Source: Klebsormidium nitens (taxonomy: Eukaryota > Streptophyta > Klebsormidiophyceae > Klebsormidiales > Klebsormidiaceae). Taken from it: a stretch of DNA of 50,746 bases. Both the position numbers and the translations under genes were made by a program. The stretch is taken from the NCBI GenBank assembly GCA_000708835.1, contig DF237531.1, forward strand, positions 1 to 50,746. Direction: 5' to 3'. Below, piece by piece: positions 1-12,400 of the stretch; position 1 is the stretch's first letter, and every line of letters starts with the position of its first letter. Under the pieces are notes generated by a model, which saw nothing but the letters and a program-made list of their open reading frames with translations, was not told where the DNA came from and searched no databases.

Positions 1-483
1 ACCCAGATAGTACCTTCTCTGACATCATGATTGAAACCCTAGTGTACGGTAACGGTAGTTCCACCTGGTACCCAGTGCAGAGGGTACATCCAGGATTCAA
101 GTCAGGAGGTACCGTACCGTTTATCGTGCTGCATTACACTTTAACCGTACTGTGTAGCAACTACCGGTACCCACCTACCGCCGTTAAATTGTAAATTGTA
201 CGTACCTAATACGGTCGGAAAAGTGGGATAATCTGAGGGTACGCACCGGGGCTGCAGTCCAGTCACGTAACGCCGGACGAAACCGTAAAACTTAAAAGTG
301 AAATCTGGGGCGCTTTCAAGTTTCTCCTTCCAGCTCAGATCTAAAACTTAGTAAGGTATTAGAAGTTAAAAGTACCGTAGAACTGTGGCAGCAGATGCTC
401 CCACACACTGCACGCTGAAGGGGTTCCTAAAGTTGCAAAGGTACATCTGAGAGCAACAGCTTGGCACTCCCTGAGTAAACAAA
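1..483 (+). promoter_or_regulatory. Upstream region of P5CS, rich in GTAC motifs
   Basis: This is non-coding sequence before the P5CS start codon. It is dense in GGTACC, GTACCGTA and related GTAC-centred motifs, for example AGGTACCGTA at 107-116 and TACCGTA near 373. The same 10-mer lies upstream of two other genes in the window, so it may be a promoter or boundary element; that is inference. I see no convincing TATA box. The ATG at 484 is chosen because it begins a 25-codon first exon of plant P5CS type that ends in a good GT donor. Confidence 0.4.
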
Positions 484-3400
484 ATGGCGGGTCCAGATCA
501 AGGCGTTGCCGATCCCTTCCGTGCCTTCATCAAGAGTACCCGAAGGGTGGTGATAAAGGTAAGCGGCTGCGATAAGAGCTTGGTTTAACTTGGTTTGGTT
601 GGGTAGCTTCGGAGTATTTGATGTTCTCCTCCGCACAGATCACCATTCTTGTACCTCAGCGTTTTGATTTGGCACCAGCTTTCTTCTGGATTCTCGCGGC
701 GAGGCAGACGTCAAACCAACCGTCCGTTGGATGTTAATCTTGAGTGGGGCGCTGAAATCTGATTCAGGGCGCTTCTTCTCCACCTGATAGGCTGCAAATC
801 AAGTCTGGACTTCCGGTCCCTATCGTGGATATTATTTTTGTCAAGACGTTTTGGTTCTACCTTTTTGATGTTGGGGCCCATCTAATTAAGGGGAAATCTT
901 GGGAGCTGGACGACATTAGCAATCTACCGTATCTCTGATGACCTCAACTTCTTTGAGGCTATTTACTTTTGTGGGACATTGTTTTGCAGCCGATGCAATG
1001 CCACTGAGCGTCAATTTGGCCGGGTTGCAATCATAATTGGTCACTGAGTATTAGACCCAAACTCTTTCCAGTTGGGGAACTCCTTACCTAAACTCTTACC
1101 AGTTGTGGACACGAGACACAAATACGCTACGCTCCTATTAACCATCGTGGCATTGACCATTTTGAAAGGTCTCCGAACAAATCAAGAAGAAGGACCTTTG
1201 TTTTTCTTTCATTGCTCAGATATGATGTTATGCTACCCAGAAGACCGCCATTCCTTTAATCATTGCTTAGAGATCATGCAACAGCCCCCATCCTCATCAC
1301 TAATTGTGTGAGCTGCCGCGAGCGTAAACTTTTGGTTGCCCTCAGGGCTTGTACGCTGCATCTTCACCCTGACGGGTTGCTTGAGGCATGCTTTCATTCC
1401 CTTTGCCGAGTGAGTGCGCTTTCAAAGCTCCATGACTTCCAGCAAAAACGCTGTTGATGCTTTTAGGACTTTGATGAGCCATGGTGCCGCTCCTAAAGCC
1501 CAATCGCCCGCCACTTATTTCTCACCTTATCCTTGCACTGTCCAGCCACAGAGGCCACGCAATGCTTGCTATCATCGGCACTTCACTTTCATCAAAGGCA
1601 ATTCGTCTCTGCAGTGGTTCAAATGTTTTCTTCAACAAGTGAATGGGCGTGGTTGCCTTGACTCTTTTGGCTTGATGCTTGTATAATTCCTTAACCTCTG
1701 ATTACGCACTATCCCGTTTTGACATGGCGTTGTATAATACTCGAGGAACTCAGTCTAATGGCCGATGATGCTCATTGCAATAAGCTGAGGTGCTATGCTC
1801 GCACCAAGTGAGGAGAGCTGATTGCTGATGCCGAGACCGTGCCAATATGCTGTCACTTGCCAATTTTATCAGAGCTCAATCTCCTTGTTTTGAGTACCTC
1901 TGCATGGTATTCGGATTGGAGACCGTGGACTTCTATCATTACTGACAAGCATGCTCCAATGTTCTCCTTATGTCGATGTCGAAGTTCTCCAACGTCTAGA
2001 GCCATGGTAGTTTTTGTTGCAGATTCTTTGTTTCTACAGCCGTTTGAACCTCAACCGTTTTGCACCTTGATAGCGCCGTTTGCTTGTCCCACTTCTGGGC
2101 CATCTTGTCCGTCACCCTGCCCCACAGTGCAAGCTCAGAGCACCTCAGTTTCTAATCCATCAGCCTCGTTTCTTGACTCCCTCTTCAGCCTGGAACACTG
2201 CTGACGCATTTGGCGATACCCCTCAGCCCCGAAACTAGAGTCCTGAACCCTCTCAATCCTGGTCTATAGGGCGAGTGAACTTCCTCATCGTTTCTGCTGT
2301 CGGCATCGCTCGTATAACCTGTCCCGTCGTCGTCTTTCCCGCGGTCCACTTTGATCGTCCATTTGCAAAGTCTGAGGGAGGCTCAGGGACGTCTTAATGT
2401 CGGGACAGCGGCTCCTTTGACCGTCAATGTCCCTAGCCTCAGTTACCAAATGAACCCCAACTTTTTTTGCAGGTCGGGACCGCCGTCGTGACCCGCCCTG
2501 ACGGCCGCCTCTCCCTCGGCCGCCTCGGCTCCCTCTGCGAGCAAGTCGAGGACCTCCTCTCGGACGGAATCGAGGTCATTCTAGTTAGCTCCGGTGCGGT
2601 CGGAGTGGGCCGCCAAAAGCTGCGTTACCAGAAGATGATTCACAGCACGCTTAAAGAGCTGCACCAGATGAAGAAGCACGAGCCGGACACGAAAGCGTGC
2701 GCGGCGATCGGGCAGAGCGGGCTGATGGCGCTGTACGATGCGCTTTTCGGGCAGGTGTGTTCCTTGCTTCAAGCTATTGTTTTCTCGCCTTTTTGTGCAT
2801 TTGCTCAGTGTTGTTGGGGATGCAATGGACTCTTCTGGCAGAAATTCGATCGTGGAGATTGTGCAGACTGATGACGCCACATGTTGCGCTGTAAGGCGAA
2901 TGCATATGTGAATCCGGTAGTGGCATCAATATCTGATCGACTTGCCAAACTAGAGTCGTTCAGCGAAGGTGGTTCAGACAGACACGCGTTGTTTCAACAG
3001 TTTCTCTTCGAGAACCCGGGGTGTCTTTTCGTTTCCGATCAGCGTTGCTTGGCAGAATCTTTGACATGGGTAAGATGGACTGGTTGAGCGAGTCTGTGCT
3101 TCATGACTTATACTTCTCAGGCCTCTGGTAGATATCTTTATCCGTTGGTGATCTAGTAGAGCTGGCTCATGATGGGGTGCGACGTTGGGCTGAACAATAG
3201 TCGCAAGACTGTGAAGTTTCCGAGCTCGTTCGTTGAGCCAGCACGGCAGCTTCTCGTCACTACCTCCAACTTCGGCCACGAGCACTTCACCAAAGACGGC
3301 GCCCTCTTGAACTCCGAGCGCACCATTGCTTGACCCAGTCTTTTTTCGCACCAAAATCCTCCTGTCCCTTACTGCACTTGGGCGTGGCGTGCAGTCAGCT

Positions 3401-6400
3401 CTTCGATTTTAACTCCGACTTCAGCAACCAGCAGCTCGGAAAAGACGGGGGTTTCGTCGGGTTCGAGCATACCGTCACTTGAACTGGCTACTAACCAACT
3501 TTGACCCGCATACCCCACCCGTACTGCAGTTGGACGTGGCGTGCAGTCAGCTCCTCGTCACCGACTCCGACTTCGGCCACGAGGACTTCCGGGACCGGCT
3601 GCGCGAAACCGTCACCGCTCTAGTTTCCAACAAGATCGTGCCCGTCTTCAACGAGAACGACGCCATCTCGACGCGGAAGGCGCCCTACAACGACGAGAGC
3701 GGCATCTTCTGGGACAACGACAGTTTGGCGGCGCTGTTGGCGCGGGAACTCGGGGCCGATCTTCTGGTGCTTCTGAGCGACGTGAGTCCGAACTGGCATG
3801 GTTTTGCCGCCCTTTCTAGTTGACAGCCTGGCGGCGCTGTTGGCACGGGAACTCGGGGCCGATGTTCTGGTTGTTCTGAGCGACGTGAGTTTGGGCTGGC
3901 ATGGTTTTGTCCCGCTCTAGCTGACCGTCTGACGGCGCTGTTGGCGGGGTGACTTAAAGGCCGGTTTTCCTGGTTCTTTCTGAGCGCTGTGAGTCCGAGC
4001 TGGCGAAACTTTCCTCCCTTTCTCGTTGTCGAGCGACTGTGTATTATCATCGAATGTCTTCATCCGATGGTTTTTATGAAGCTTTCGACCCCTCTTTCGA
4101 CCCGTTGCTCCTTGTCTTACCCAGTCAGTCTCTGCTTCTTTTCTTTTTTCGATCCTCAGTCATTTTGGATCTGCTCAGTTAGTCTCCTATGGTTGCCATC
4201 CGCTTTCCGGAGTCTCCCCGCAGGGGTACGTTATGAACCCAGCGTGGCCTTTTGCGAGCTTCTCCTGTGCTGAAAATGTTGCTCTACAATGGACCTTCTG
4301 AAGGCGCTGTCGAAAACTTTGAAAAGCTGGCGAGCTGCTTTTGGACGACGAAAGGGCGAGGAAAATACTGTTTCCCGCTTGGCAAGCTTTAAGCAAAGCC
4401 AGGAGTGGGTCCTTTCGAGATGCCGCTTTCCAGACCGCCTGTCAAAGAAAGAAGGTGCGCCCTTGCTCCCCTTTGCTGGGTAAGAAGAGAGCAAGGATGC
4501 GGCTATTCCTACAAGTTCTGCGTCGAGGTTGATTGGTTTGGTGAAGAACTTGAGACGAGTTCAGAAGCACGTGTTCGCGGATGCCGTGAGCGGATAATGG
4601 GCAAGGACCGCAAAAACATACCTCGTGAGGGTGCCTTTTTGACGACTTCAATCAGTATAAAACGCATGTTTGCGAACTTTTGACGCATTTTTAAGTACGA
4701 CTTTCATGTTGATAACAGCTCTGAGGGGCGAAGATGCGCCATTTCCTGGAGAGTATATTTTAAAGGCTCCAACAAACACACCATGCCTCCTCCGTTCTGT
4801 CTGGAATTCCGATGCGGAACATTCTTCCAGTCGATGTGTATTTCCAACAGTCTAAGTTGTTTCGATGTGTCTTGCCTCGTCCTGCAACAGTTTCCGTCCC
4901 TATAAGCACGTGGGAAGCCATTGAGTAAATCTACTTCGAACATAGTCAGATGCAGATAGCATTTTCCAGGCGGTCTGAATACTACAACATAACTTTGTCT
5001 ACTTGTCCAGCACGGCATTGAGAAAAGGCGATGAGGAACGCCCCTTCTGGCTTGCTTGTCTTGGCCAGGTCTCTGTCGGGCATACGAGGCCATTCTATTT
5101 GGTACAACATTCCCACCAGATTTCCAGACGCATCCTATGGAACAGAATAACATATTACTATGTTGATAAAGTCAGTTAAAAGTACGAGAGATTTGTGCCT
5201 AGGCAAGCTGTGCTCACACGGGCGCTTATGCTTACGCACTTCATTCATTTCGCATTGAGTCCTGAAGGGAGGGAACGGAAGGGAGGGAACGGAAGCTGGG
5301 TGCTACTAAACGGTGTGTTCGTCGACTTTTCCCACTTCCTTTTCAAACAAGCAGCAGATTATTTGGTGTGCTTATGCCCGTGTCTGAGCTTCAGCACTTG
5401 CTGGGAATTTCGCCGACAGTCCGTGAGTATTGAGTGCGGCGTGCAAGGGCGAGGACGTCATCTCCTGGGAAGCTGCTTCTCACCGCTGTAGAGGCAGGTC
5501 TGATGCCCTCATGGACAGATCAGAGAGATCGATCCGAGAAGATCAGGTGCCTCCGGCTCGAAGCCTGCTGTGAAAGAAAACGCTACATAAGATTGAAGGA
5601 AGAGGGATCCTGAAAGTCCTTCCTCGTAGTTTCCAAAGATGTTTGACGTTGCTTCTGTTCCGGCGCAAAGAATCGACTGATCCGGCGAGCGGAAGGCACG
5701 CCTTTGTAAATGAAGGTCCTTGAATGAAACGCTGAGTATACGCGCATCAAGCTTAAGGATCAACGAGGTCAATAAGCAGAAATCAGTGTTGTGCTTGTAT
5801 GGAGCGTCGGCAATAAAACAACCCTATTGCGAGGTAAGGATGACCTGTGTTCTGAGCATCTCTTTTCTCAAGCGTTCCTTGCGGGTCCAGATGCCCCTGT
5901 GAAACCGGCTTTTCGTTTAAGAAAGGTCTTATGTGTCCCCTGTGTCCATTACCTTTCCCTGCCCTTGATATTGTTTTGCTCCGCCAAAAAGGTCGAGTCT
6001 TGGGGCGGCTCGGTATGGTTCACTTGACCCGTAGCACGTAACCATCGAACGACCAGCTGAAAGGTTCATCTGTTTTCGAGTCCCCGTTGCTAAGTGTTTG
6101 CTTGTCGACATCTCCATCTTTTGCGGAACATGGTTGGCTTGATTGCTCTGTCTCCCTCGCTTCTTCAAAAGGCCTCGGTCAATGGAGGCGCTCTCAGCAC
6201 TCACTGGCAATATGCTTGACGCTATGTCACAAGCTCAGTACGAGTCATTTGTTCAAGCACCTTGCCCCTCCGAACCTGTTGATAGAATCGTCGCTTATTC
6301 TGATTGCACTTCTCTGGTTCTTGAGATTTAAGGGGCAGCGGACGAGGCATTTCGCTGATGACCAAGCTGGTGGCAGTGGCAGCACATGCCGACCATCTGA

Positions 6401-9400
6401 TAACCTAGACGGAGTTTCAGGCGGAGCCGTAATCATAGGGACAGTATCCGGCTTCTACGGCAGCGTCTGAAGTGCTGTTGCCCCGGTCTTCGCTTCTAGC
6501 ACGTTTGGAAATGTCGAGCGGTTGCAGTTTTTGTAGCGTTAAAGTCGACTGAGGAATATGATTCTCAAGAGGACTAAGATGTAGCTGATGCGTCCCTGTT
6601 TTCGCCGGTTGCCAAAGTGGTTAAGCGACTTGAAATTGTGCTGATGTGAAACTGTGAAGCTAAACGGGCGGTGATGCAAGCCGTCTGAGAAAAACTCTCA
6701 ATGGGCTATTTGCAGGGAAGCTGACGCCTTTTCTCAATAATGGAGGCCCGTCGGTGTTGCTATTTGATCTGAATAGATTTTTGTCATCTTCGCATGTCTT
6801 TTGTCATCTTAGAACTGGCGCGGATGCATGCCTCCTGAGATACCACTCGTTCGATGCAAAAGGGGAGGTCCGTGTTCTGTCTAGAAAACCTTTTTGGCCT
6901 GACCTTGTTTAAATGAGGAACATTCGTGCCAGTCTGCTTTTGGTGAGGACGAGTTTCATGAGACACAGGACTGAAAAACCCTAGCCCACAGTGGACCGTT
7001 CTCGATCCCGTATCAGGCGCTCAATCCCCCATCAAATTCAAAAATAAGATGCTGGGTTCTACTGCAATCTGGCGTTTCCTACGTTTGTGCCAAGATTATT
7101 GGGCGAGGATACGAGGTTTCGTGAGTCATAGACTCCGCAAGCTCACTCACCTTTGACGCCTTGGTCGCTCTGGCCTTATGTCAATTTATTCAATCTTATC
7201 TGGCTGTCCCGTGTCCGCCGTTGATTGTCCATGTGGCAAATTCGCGAGTCTGCAGATCACGTTGTTTTCCGGCACTCAATGACGAAGGTGTGAATGACAA
7301 AGATGTGAATCTCTCTCGCAGGTTGACGGCCTGTACACCGGCCCTCCCAGCGACAAGTCGAGCGAGCTCATTCACACCTACATCCGGGAGCTGCACCACG
7401 AGCAAGTGACGTTTGGTGAGAAGTCCCGCGTCGGGCGTGGAGGGATGACCGCGAAGATCGACGCGGCGTGGCTGTCAGCGAAATCAGGGGTTCCAGTCGT
7501 CATCGCAAACGGGGGGGTGGCTGACGTGGTGTCCAAGGTGAGAAAGCAGGGGGAGGAAATGATTTACTTCAGAACGTCACTTTTAGGTTGACTAGTGAGA
7601 CTGCTTCAGAGAAACAGCAAGTTTTCTGTAACTGATGATGGCCTGTGGAATCATTTGTGGACCATAAAGAAGAATGCGGCTAGAGGTGCACGCAACATGG
7701 TATCCCAATGCTGTTCGGGAGTGCCGACTCTGCTCCTGTGTTTGCCCGGAGCAGACTTTCTGCCATTTTGGAGAATGTCGTTCGACCTTACCTAGTAGCC
7801 TTGACTGGCTCATTCCTGACTTCTAGGCTTCTGTTCGATTTTCGAAGAGATTCAGACTGAGCTCAGTACCCAACGGACAGCAAAGCAATTGCTCTCACTT
7901 GACGGATTTGATCGCTTGCAGTCGACTAAGTTACTGAAAGAGAGAGGTTCTTATAATCTTTTCGTCGCCCAGATAGACAACTGTTTTTGCGTATCCTGCA
8001 GGTCATGAACGGCGACCACATTGGTACGTTAATACACCGCGACGCCGCCAAGTGGGACCACTCACACACAAAGGGGTCCGACATCGGGAAGTCACGCGAC
8101 GCAGCGGTGGCGGCCCGGACTGCCTCTCGAAAACTTCAGGTGAGGAAGAAACAATCTATTTCGTTCGGCTCCCTTCGTTTGATTCAAAAGGTGGGAACGA
8201 GGAGCTGTCCGCGAAGGTAAGGGACTGAATGGTCTAGGCACCATAAACTCAAGCTGACCCCAGACAGACCAGAAACGTAGCTGGCATACCTTCTGTGCTT
8301 CTGTTCTGCAGACGCTGACGTCATTGAAACGTAGCCAGATTCAGCTGGGCTTTGTCGATGCTTCGAGGGTCAGCTTCTGGGGGAGACGGTTTGGGCGCTC
8401 GCAAATCTCAAAACTCAACTTTCTCGTTGGGAAAACCTGCGCTGATAAGCTATGTGAGCTTCTCTTGCAGGCCCTGACGTCAGCAGACCGCAGCCAGATA
8501 ATGGACGTTAGGGACGCTTTGGTGGAGAACGACAAGTTGAATCTCAAGGAGAACGGTTTGGTCTCCCGCAAATATCTGAAGCTAACGCCGTTTCACTCCA
8601 CGTTCATAAACTTTCCTGACTATGTAGCTTGGTTCCCACGCAGGCCCTGACGTCAGCGGAGCGCAGCCAAATCTTGTTGGACGTTGCGGACGCTTTGGTG
8701 AAGAACGAGGAGCTGATTCTCAAGGAGAACGGTTTGGACGTCCAGCAGGCGCAGGCGTCCGACACGCCCAACGCGCTCCTGCAACGGCTCAAGCTCAAGC
8801 CCGGCAAGGTGAAGATCAATCTTTCAGCCCGTTTCCGAAAAACTTCGCATAAACCCGAAGGCTCCAAGCCTGTTCTCTGAAGATTATGATCGACTGGCGC
8901 CGGAACGTGTTGGATTAGAAGACATTGTCACGATAGAGGTCCGTTTGAATCTCTGTGGATTGGCCAACTAGCAGCGGGGTTCGCTCCATCGCCCCAATGG
9001 ACGGACCCATGCCCTTGCGCTGACAGAAGATGGAGCTCGCCGAAGATCTGAGCCGAGAAACAAAAGATGCCGGATGGCGTTGTCCTCTGTGATGGAAACC
9101 CGTAAATCTTTCTCTGTAGATCGCCCAACTAGCGGCGGGGATCCGCTCCATCGCCGCAATGGACGAGCCCGTTTCTCAGCTCCAAAAGAAGATGGAGCTA
9201 GCCGAAGGTCTGGTCCTCGAAAAGCGAACGGCATCGCTAGGCGTGCTTTTGGTCATCTTCGAGTCGCGCCCCGACGCCCTTCCTCAGATCGCGTCGCTCG
9301 CGATCCGGAGCGGGAACGGGCTGCTGCTGAAGGGAGGCAAGGAGGCTGCACGATCAAACGCGATTCTTCATAAAGTGGGTTTGCCTTGTCCTTAAAGCCT

Positions 9401-12400
9401 TTCGGCTCCATAATCTCCAGGTTTAAGGGTTGTAGCATCAGGTGTTTTCTGAGCCAAGTCCAGATGCTCTGCTGCAGAACGCTTTGCTCGCAATCTGCAT
9501 TGGAAACCGGGCTGTTGCAGACGGGAGGCAAAAGGCAGCCTGCTCGAATGCAGTCCCTGGAGGCTTGTTTGCGGTGTACATGGTCCTATCTTTCATCGTG
9601 TAGTCTCTTCTCCGGTCTCTCGCATACAGTCAAGGTCTACTTTGCCCCACCCACACGTGCTGCCCAGTTGGTTGAAAGCCGTCAGAAGTAGAGATGGGGA
9701 GCTACTTAGATTTTGATCATCCAGAACGCCATGACGGGATGCCTGCACTTGCGCTGGGGGTTAATTGGACCCTCAGCATCTGTCGCTCGGCCAAGGACAT
9801 CAGTCACTGAAAAGAGCCGGTCTTTAGGCTGTACGTCCTGCTGATGTCGCAAGCTGACGTCAGCCGAATTTCACGTGCAGATCATCACAGAGGCACTCCC
9901 ACCTTCAGTTGGCCCGCACCTGATCGGCCTGGTGACGTCACGGGAGGGCATTGCAGACCTGCTTAAGGTGAGGCAGCGAGACGGCGTCCGGGGCGATCCC
10001 TTCCGGTTCGGTTGCTTGTCTGTTTGGAAGGCTGCTGGCGCCCCTGCCACTGGAAGATTTGTGCGGATTCACCGTGAAATCAGCACAAAAAAGCTCTCTC
10101 CAATTTTGTGTAACTGGATGACGTCACCGATTTCGTCATTCTCCACCGCGGCAATGGCCTGCTGATGCACACCCGCTTTCGAGAAACCAAGGAGAGAGAA
10201 GAGATACCAAGAAGAGATAGAACTGAGTCACGAATGTTTTGCATCGCTGCAATTGGATAACGTTATCAACCTCGTGATCCACCCCGGCAGCAATGCCCTG
10301 GTGACGCACATTAAGGAGATCATAAAAGACTACTTTGAGCGTCCGCTTTCAAACAACACGACGAAAGAGCTAAAACACATACTCTTTCGGATCGCTGCAG
10401 TTGGATGACCTCATTGACTTCGTGTACCCCTGCGGCGGCAATGCCTTGGTGACGCACATCAAGAAAAACACTAAAGACCACTATGAGCGTCCGCTTTCAA
10501 ACACCAGAAGAGAAGATATCATGGAGAGAGCTAAACTGCGTATTTACTACATAATTGCAGTTGGATAACGTCATCGACCTCGTTTCCCCCGCGGCGGCAA
10601 CGCCCTGGTGACGCACATCAAGGAGAACACCAAGGTCACATCAGGCCATCGCTTCAACCCTCTTTTACGAAGGAAAACTGAACCAGTTTTAAGCCGCATC
10701 TTTGACAGTTGGATGACGTCATCGACCTCGTCATCCCCCGCGGCGGCAACGCCCTGGTGACGCACATCAAGGAGAACACCAAGATCGCGGTGCTGGGACA
10801 CGCGGACGGGGTGTGCCACGTGTACGTCGACAAGGCTGCTGACGTGGACATGGCGAAGAAGGTGGTGGTCGACGCGAAGATCGATTACCCGGCCGCGTGC
10901 AACGCGATGGAGACGCTGCTTGTGCACGAGGATCTGGCGAAGGGAAAGGAATTCAATCAAATTTTGGATGCGCTTAAGATCGCAGGTGCGTTCTCTGTCC
11001 GCAGTGCACATTCGTTTCTTACTTTTTTGGGTTCTGTTAAGACGTAATTTTTTTTGGCTTTCTTTCTATCATAGAGCCTTTTGCAATGAGACACCGCTTG
11101 TGCATGAGGACTTGGCGGAGGGCATGGAAGTGAACAAGATCCTGGATGCGCTCGAGATCGCAGGTGCGTCCTTTGTCCGCGAGTGAATCTATTTTCTTAT
11201 TCTTTTAGTGCTCTTTTTGTGCTCTTTAGAAGGTGATGAAGCTTTTTTGTACTGACGCGCGTGTGCATGAGGCTCTGGCCATGGGCAAGGAAGTGATGGA
11301 ATAAGATCCTAGATGCGCTTAGATCGGAGGTGCGTGGGTATAGGATCCGTTGTTTCAGATTGGTCTTATGTCCCTTTTCTTTCGTTTATCTCTAGGAGAG
11401 ATGCCGAGTTGCTGTTCCCCTCATTTTGGGCATCGCGAAACTGAGACAGCGCGTGTACACGAGTGTAGTGAAGGGCAAAGGAAGGGGACAAGGTTTTGGG
11501 TGCACTTGAACTAACGGTCCAGGAATATGTGGTCGGATCTGTACACTTTCTCGTTCTGTTCTATTTCATAAAGGGAGTTTTTCGAATTAATGTTTCCTCT
11601 TTGTGAAGCATTTACGATCCGAGATAGCGCAGGTGCACGAATGTATTGAGGAGCAGAGATAGTGGACAACGCGTTAAGATTGCCTAAGCGTGGGCTTTTG
11701 CTTTGGAGGCCGTTGGGAGCGTTGGTTCAAAAGAAAGTGTATCCAAGGCGAGATACTGACACACATAAGAATGCGAGGTAAGACCTGGAAAACTCAACTT
11801 CAAAAGTGCTCTCTTATTGCTGACCTCAACGATCTGCTGACATGTGCCAGGCGTCACCCTCAAGGGCGGCAAGCGCGCTGCGGCGTTGCTGAACCTCGAC
11901 GAGTCTAAGGACTTCCACGTGGAGTACGGGGATGACACATGTACGGTGGAGATTGTGCGGGACATCCAGGAGGCAATTGACCACATACACGCCCACGGGA
12001 GCTCGCATACGGAAGCAATCATTACGGAAGACCAAAAGGTGAGTTACTGATGGTCGGACTAGCCGCTTGGCGACGATTTGGCTGAAGCTGCAGCTCTAGT
12101 GTCGCTGGTTTGTAGCGTTCGCTGGCTACAAATGTAGAATGAGTTTTCAGAATGGCTTTTACCCCATGCATGCGTGTAAGAGTTGAGTACGTAACCGAGT
12201 GGATCATGGATAACGTTTTCGAGTGGATATGTTCTGGAGATCTGCAAAGAGTCTGGCCAAATTGTGCCAGAGTGCCAAGCATTCAGTCTGCGGAACGAAA
12301 TTAGACTGCTCGTTTTGCTCTGGGCAGCTGGAGATTGTTCTGTCTTCTCGGTGTCAATCGATGGCTATGGAAAAGTGGCCCAATTGCCTGCATACTCTTG

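Noticed and set aside
2260-2472. Echo copies of P5CS exon 2 start
   Set aside because: A few matching words (GTCGGGAC, CCGTCGTCGT) are suggestive, but similarity is too low to claim without an alignment.
10110-11690. Tandem units as a CRISPR array or as alternative exons
   Set aside because: Units are diverged copies of a neighbouring exon edge, not uniform repeats with unique spacers. Most contain stops, frameshifts or lack a second splice site, so they are not cassette exons.
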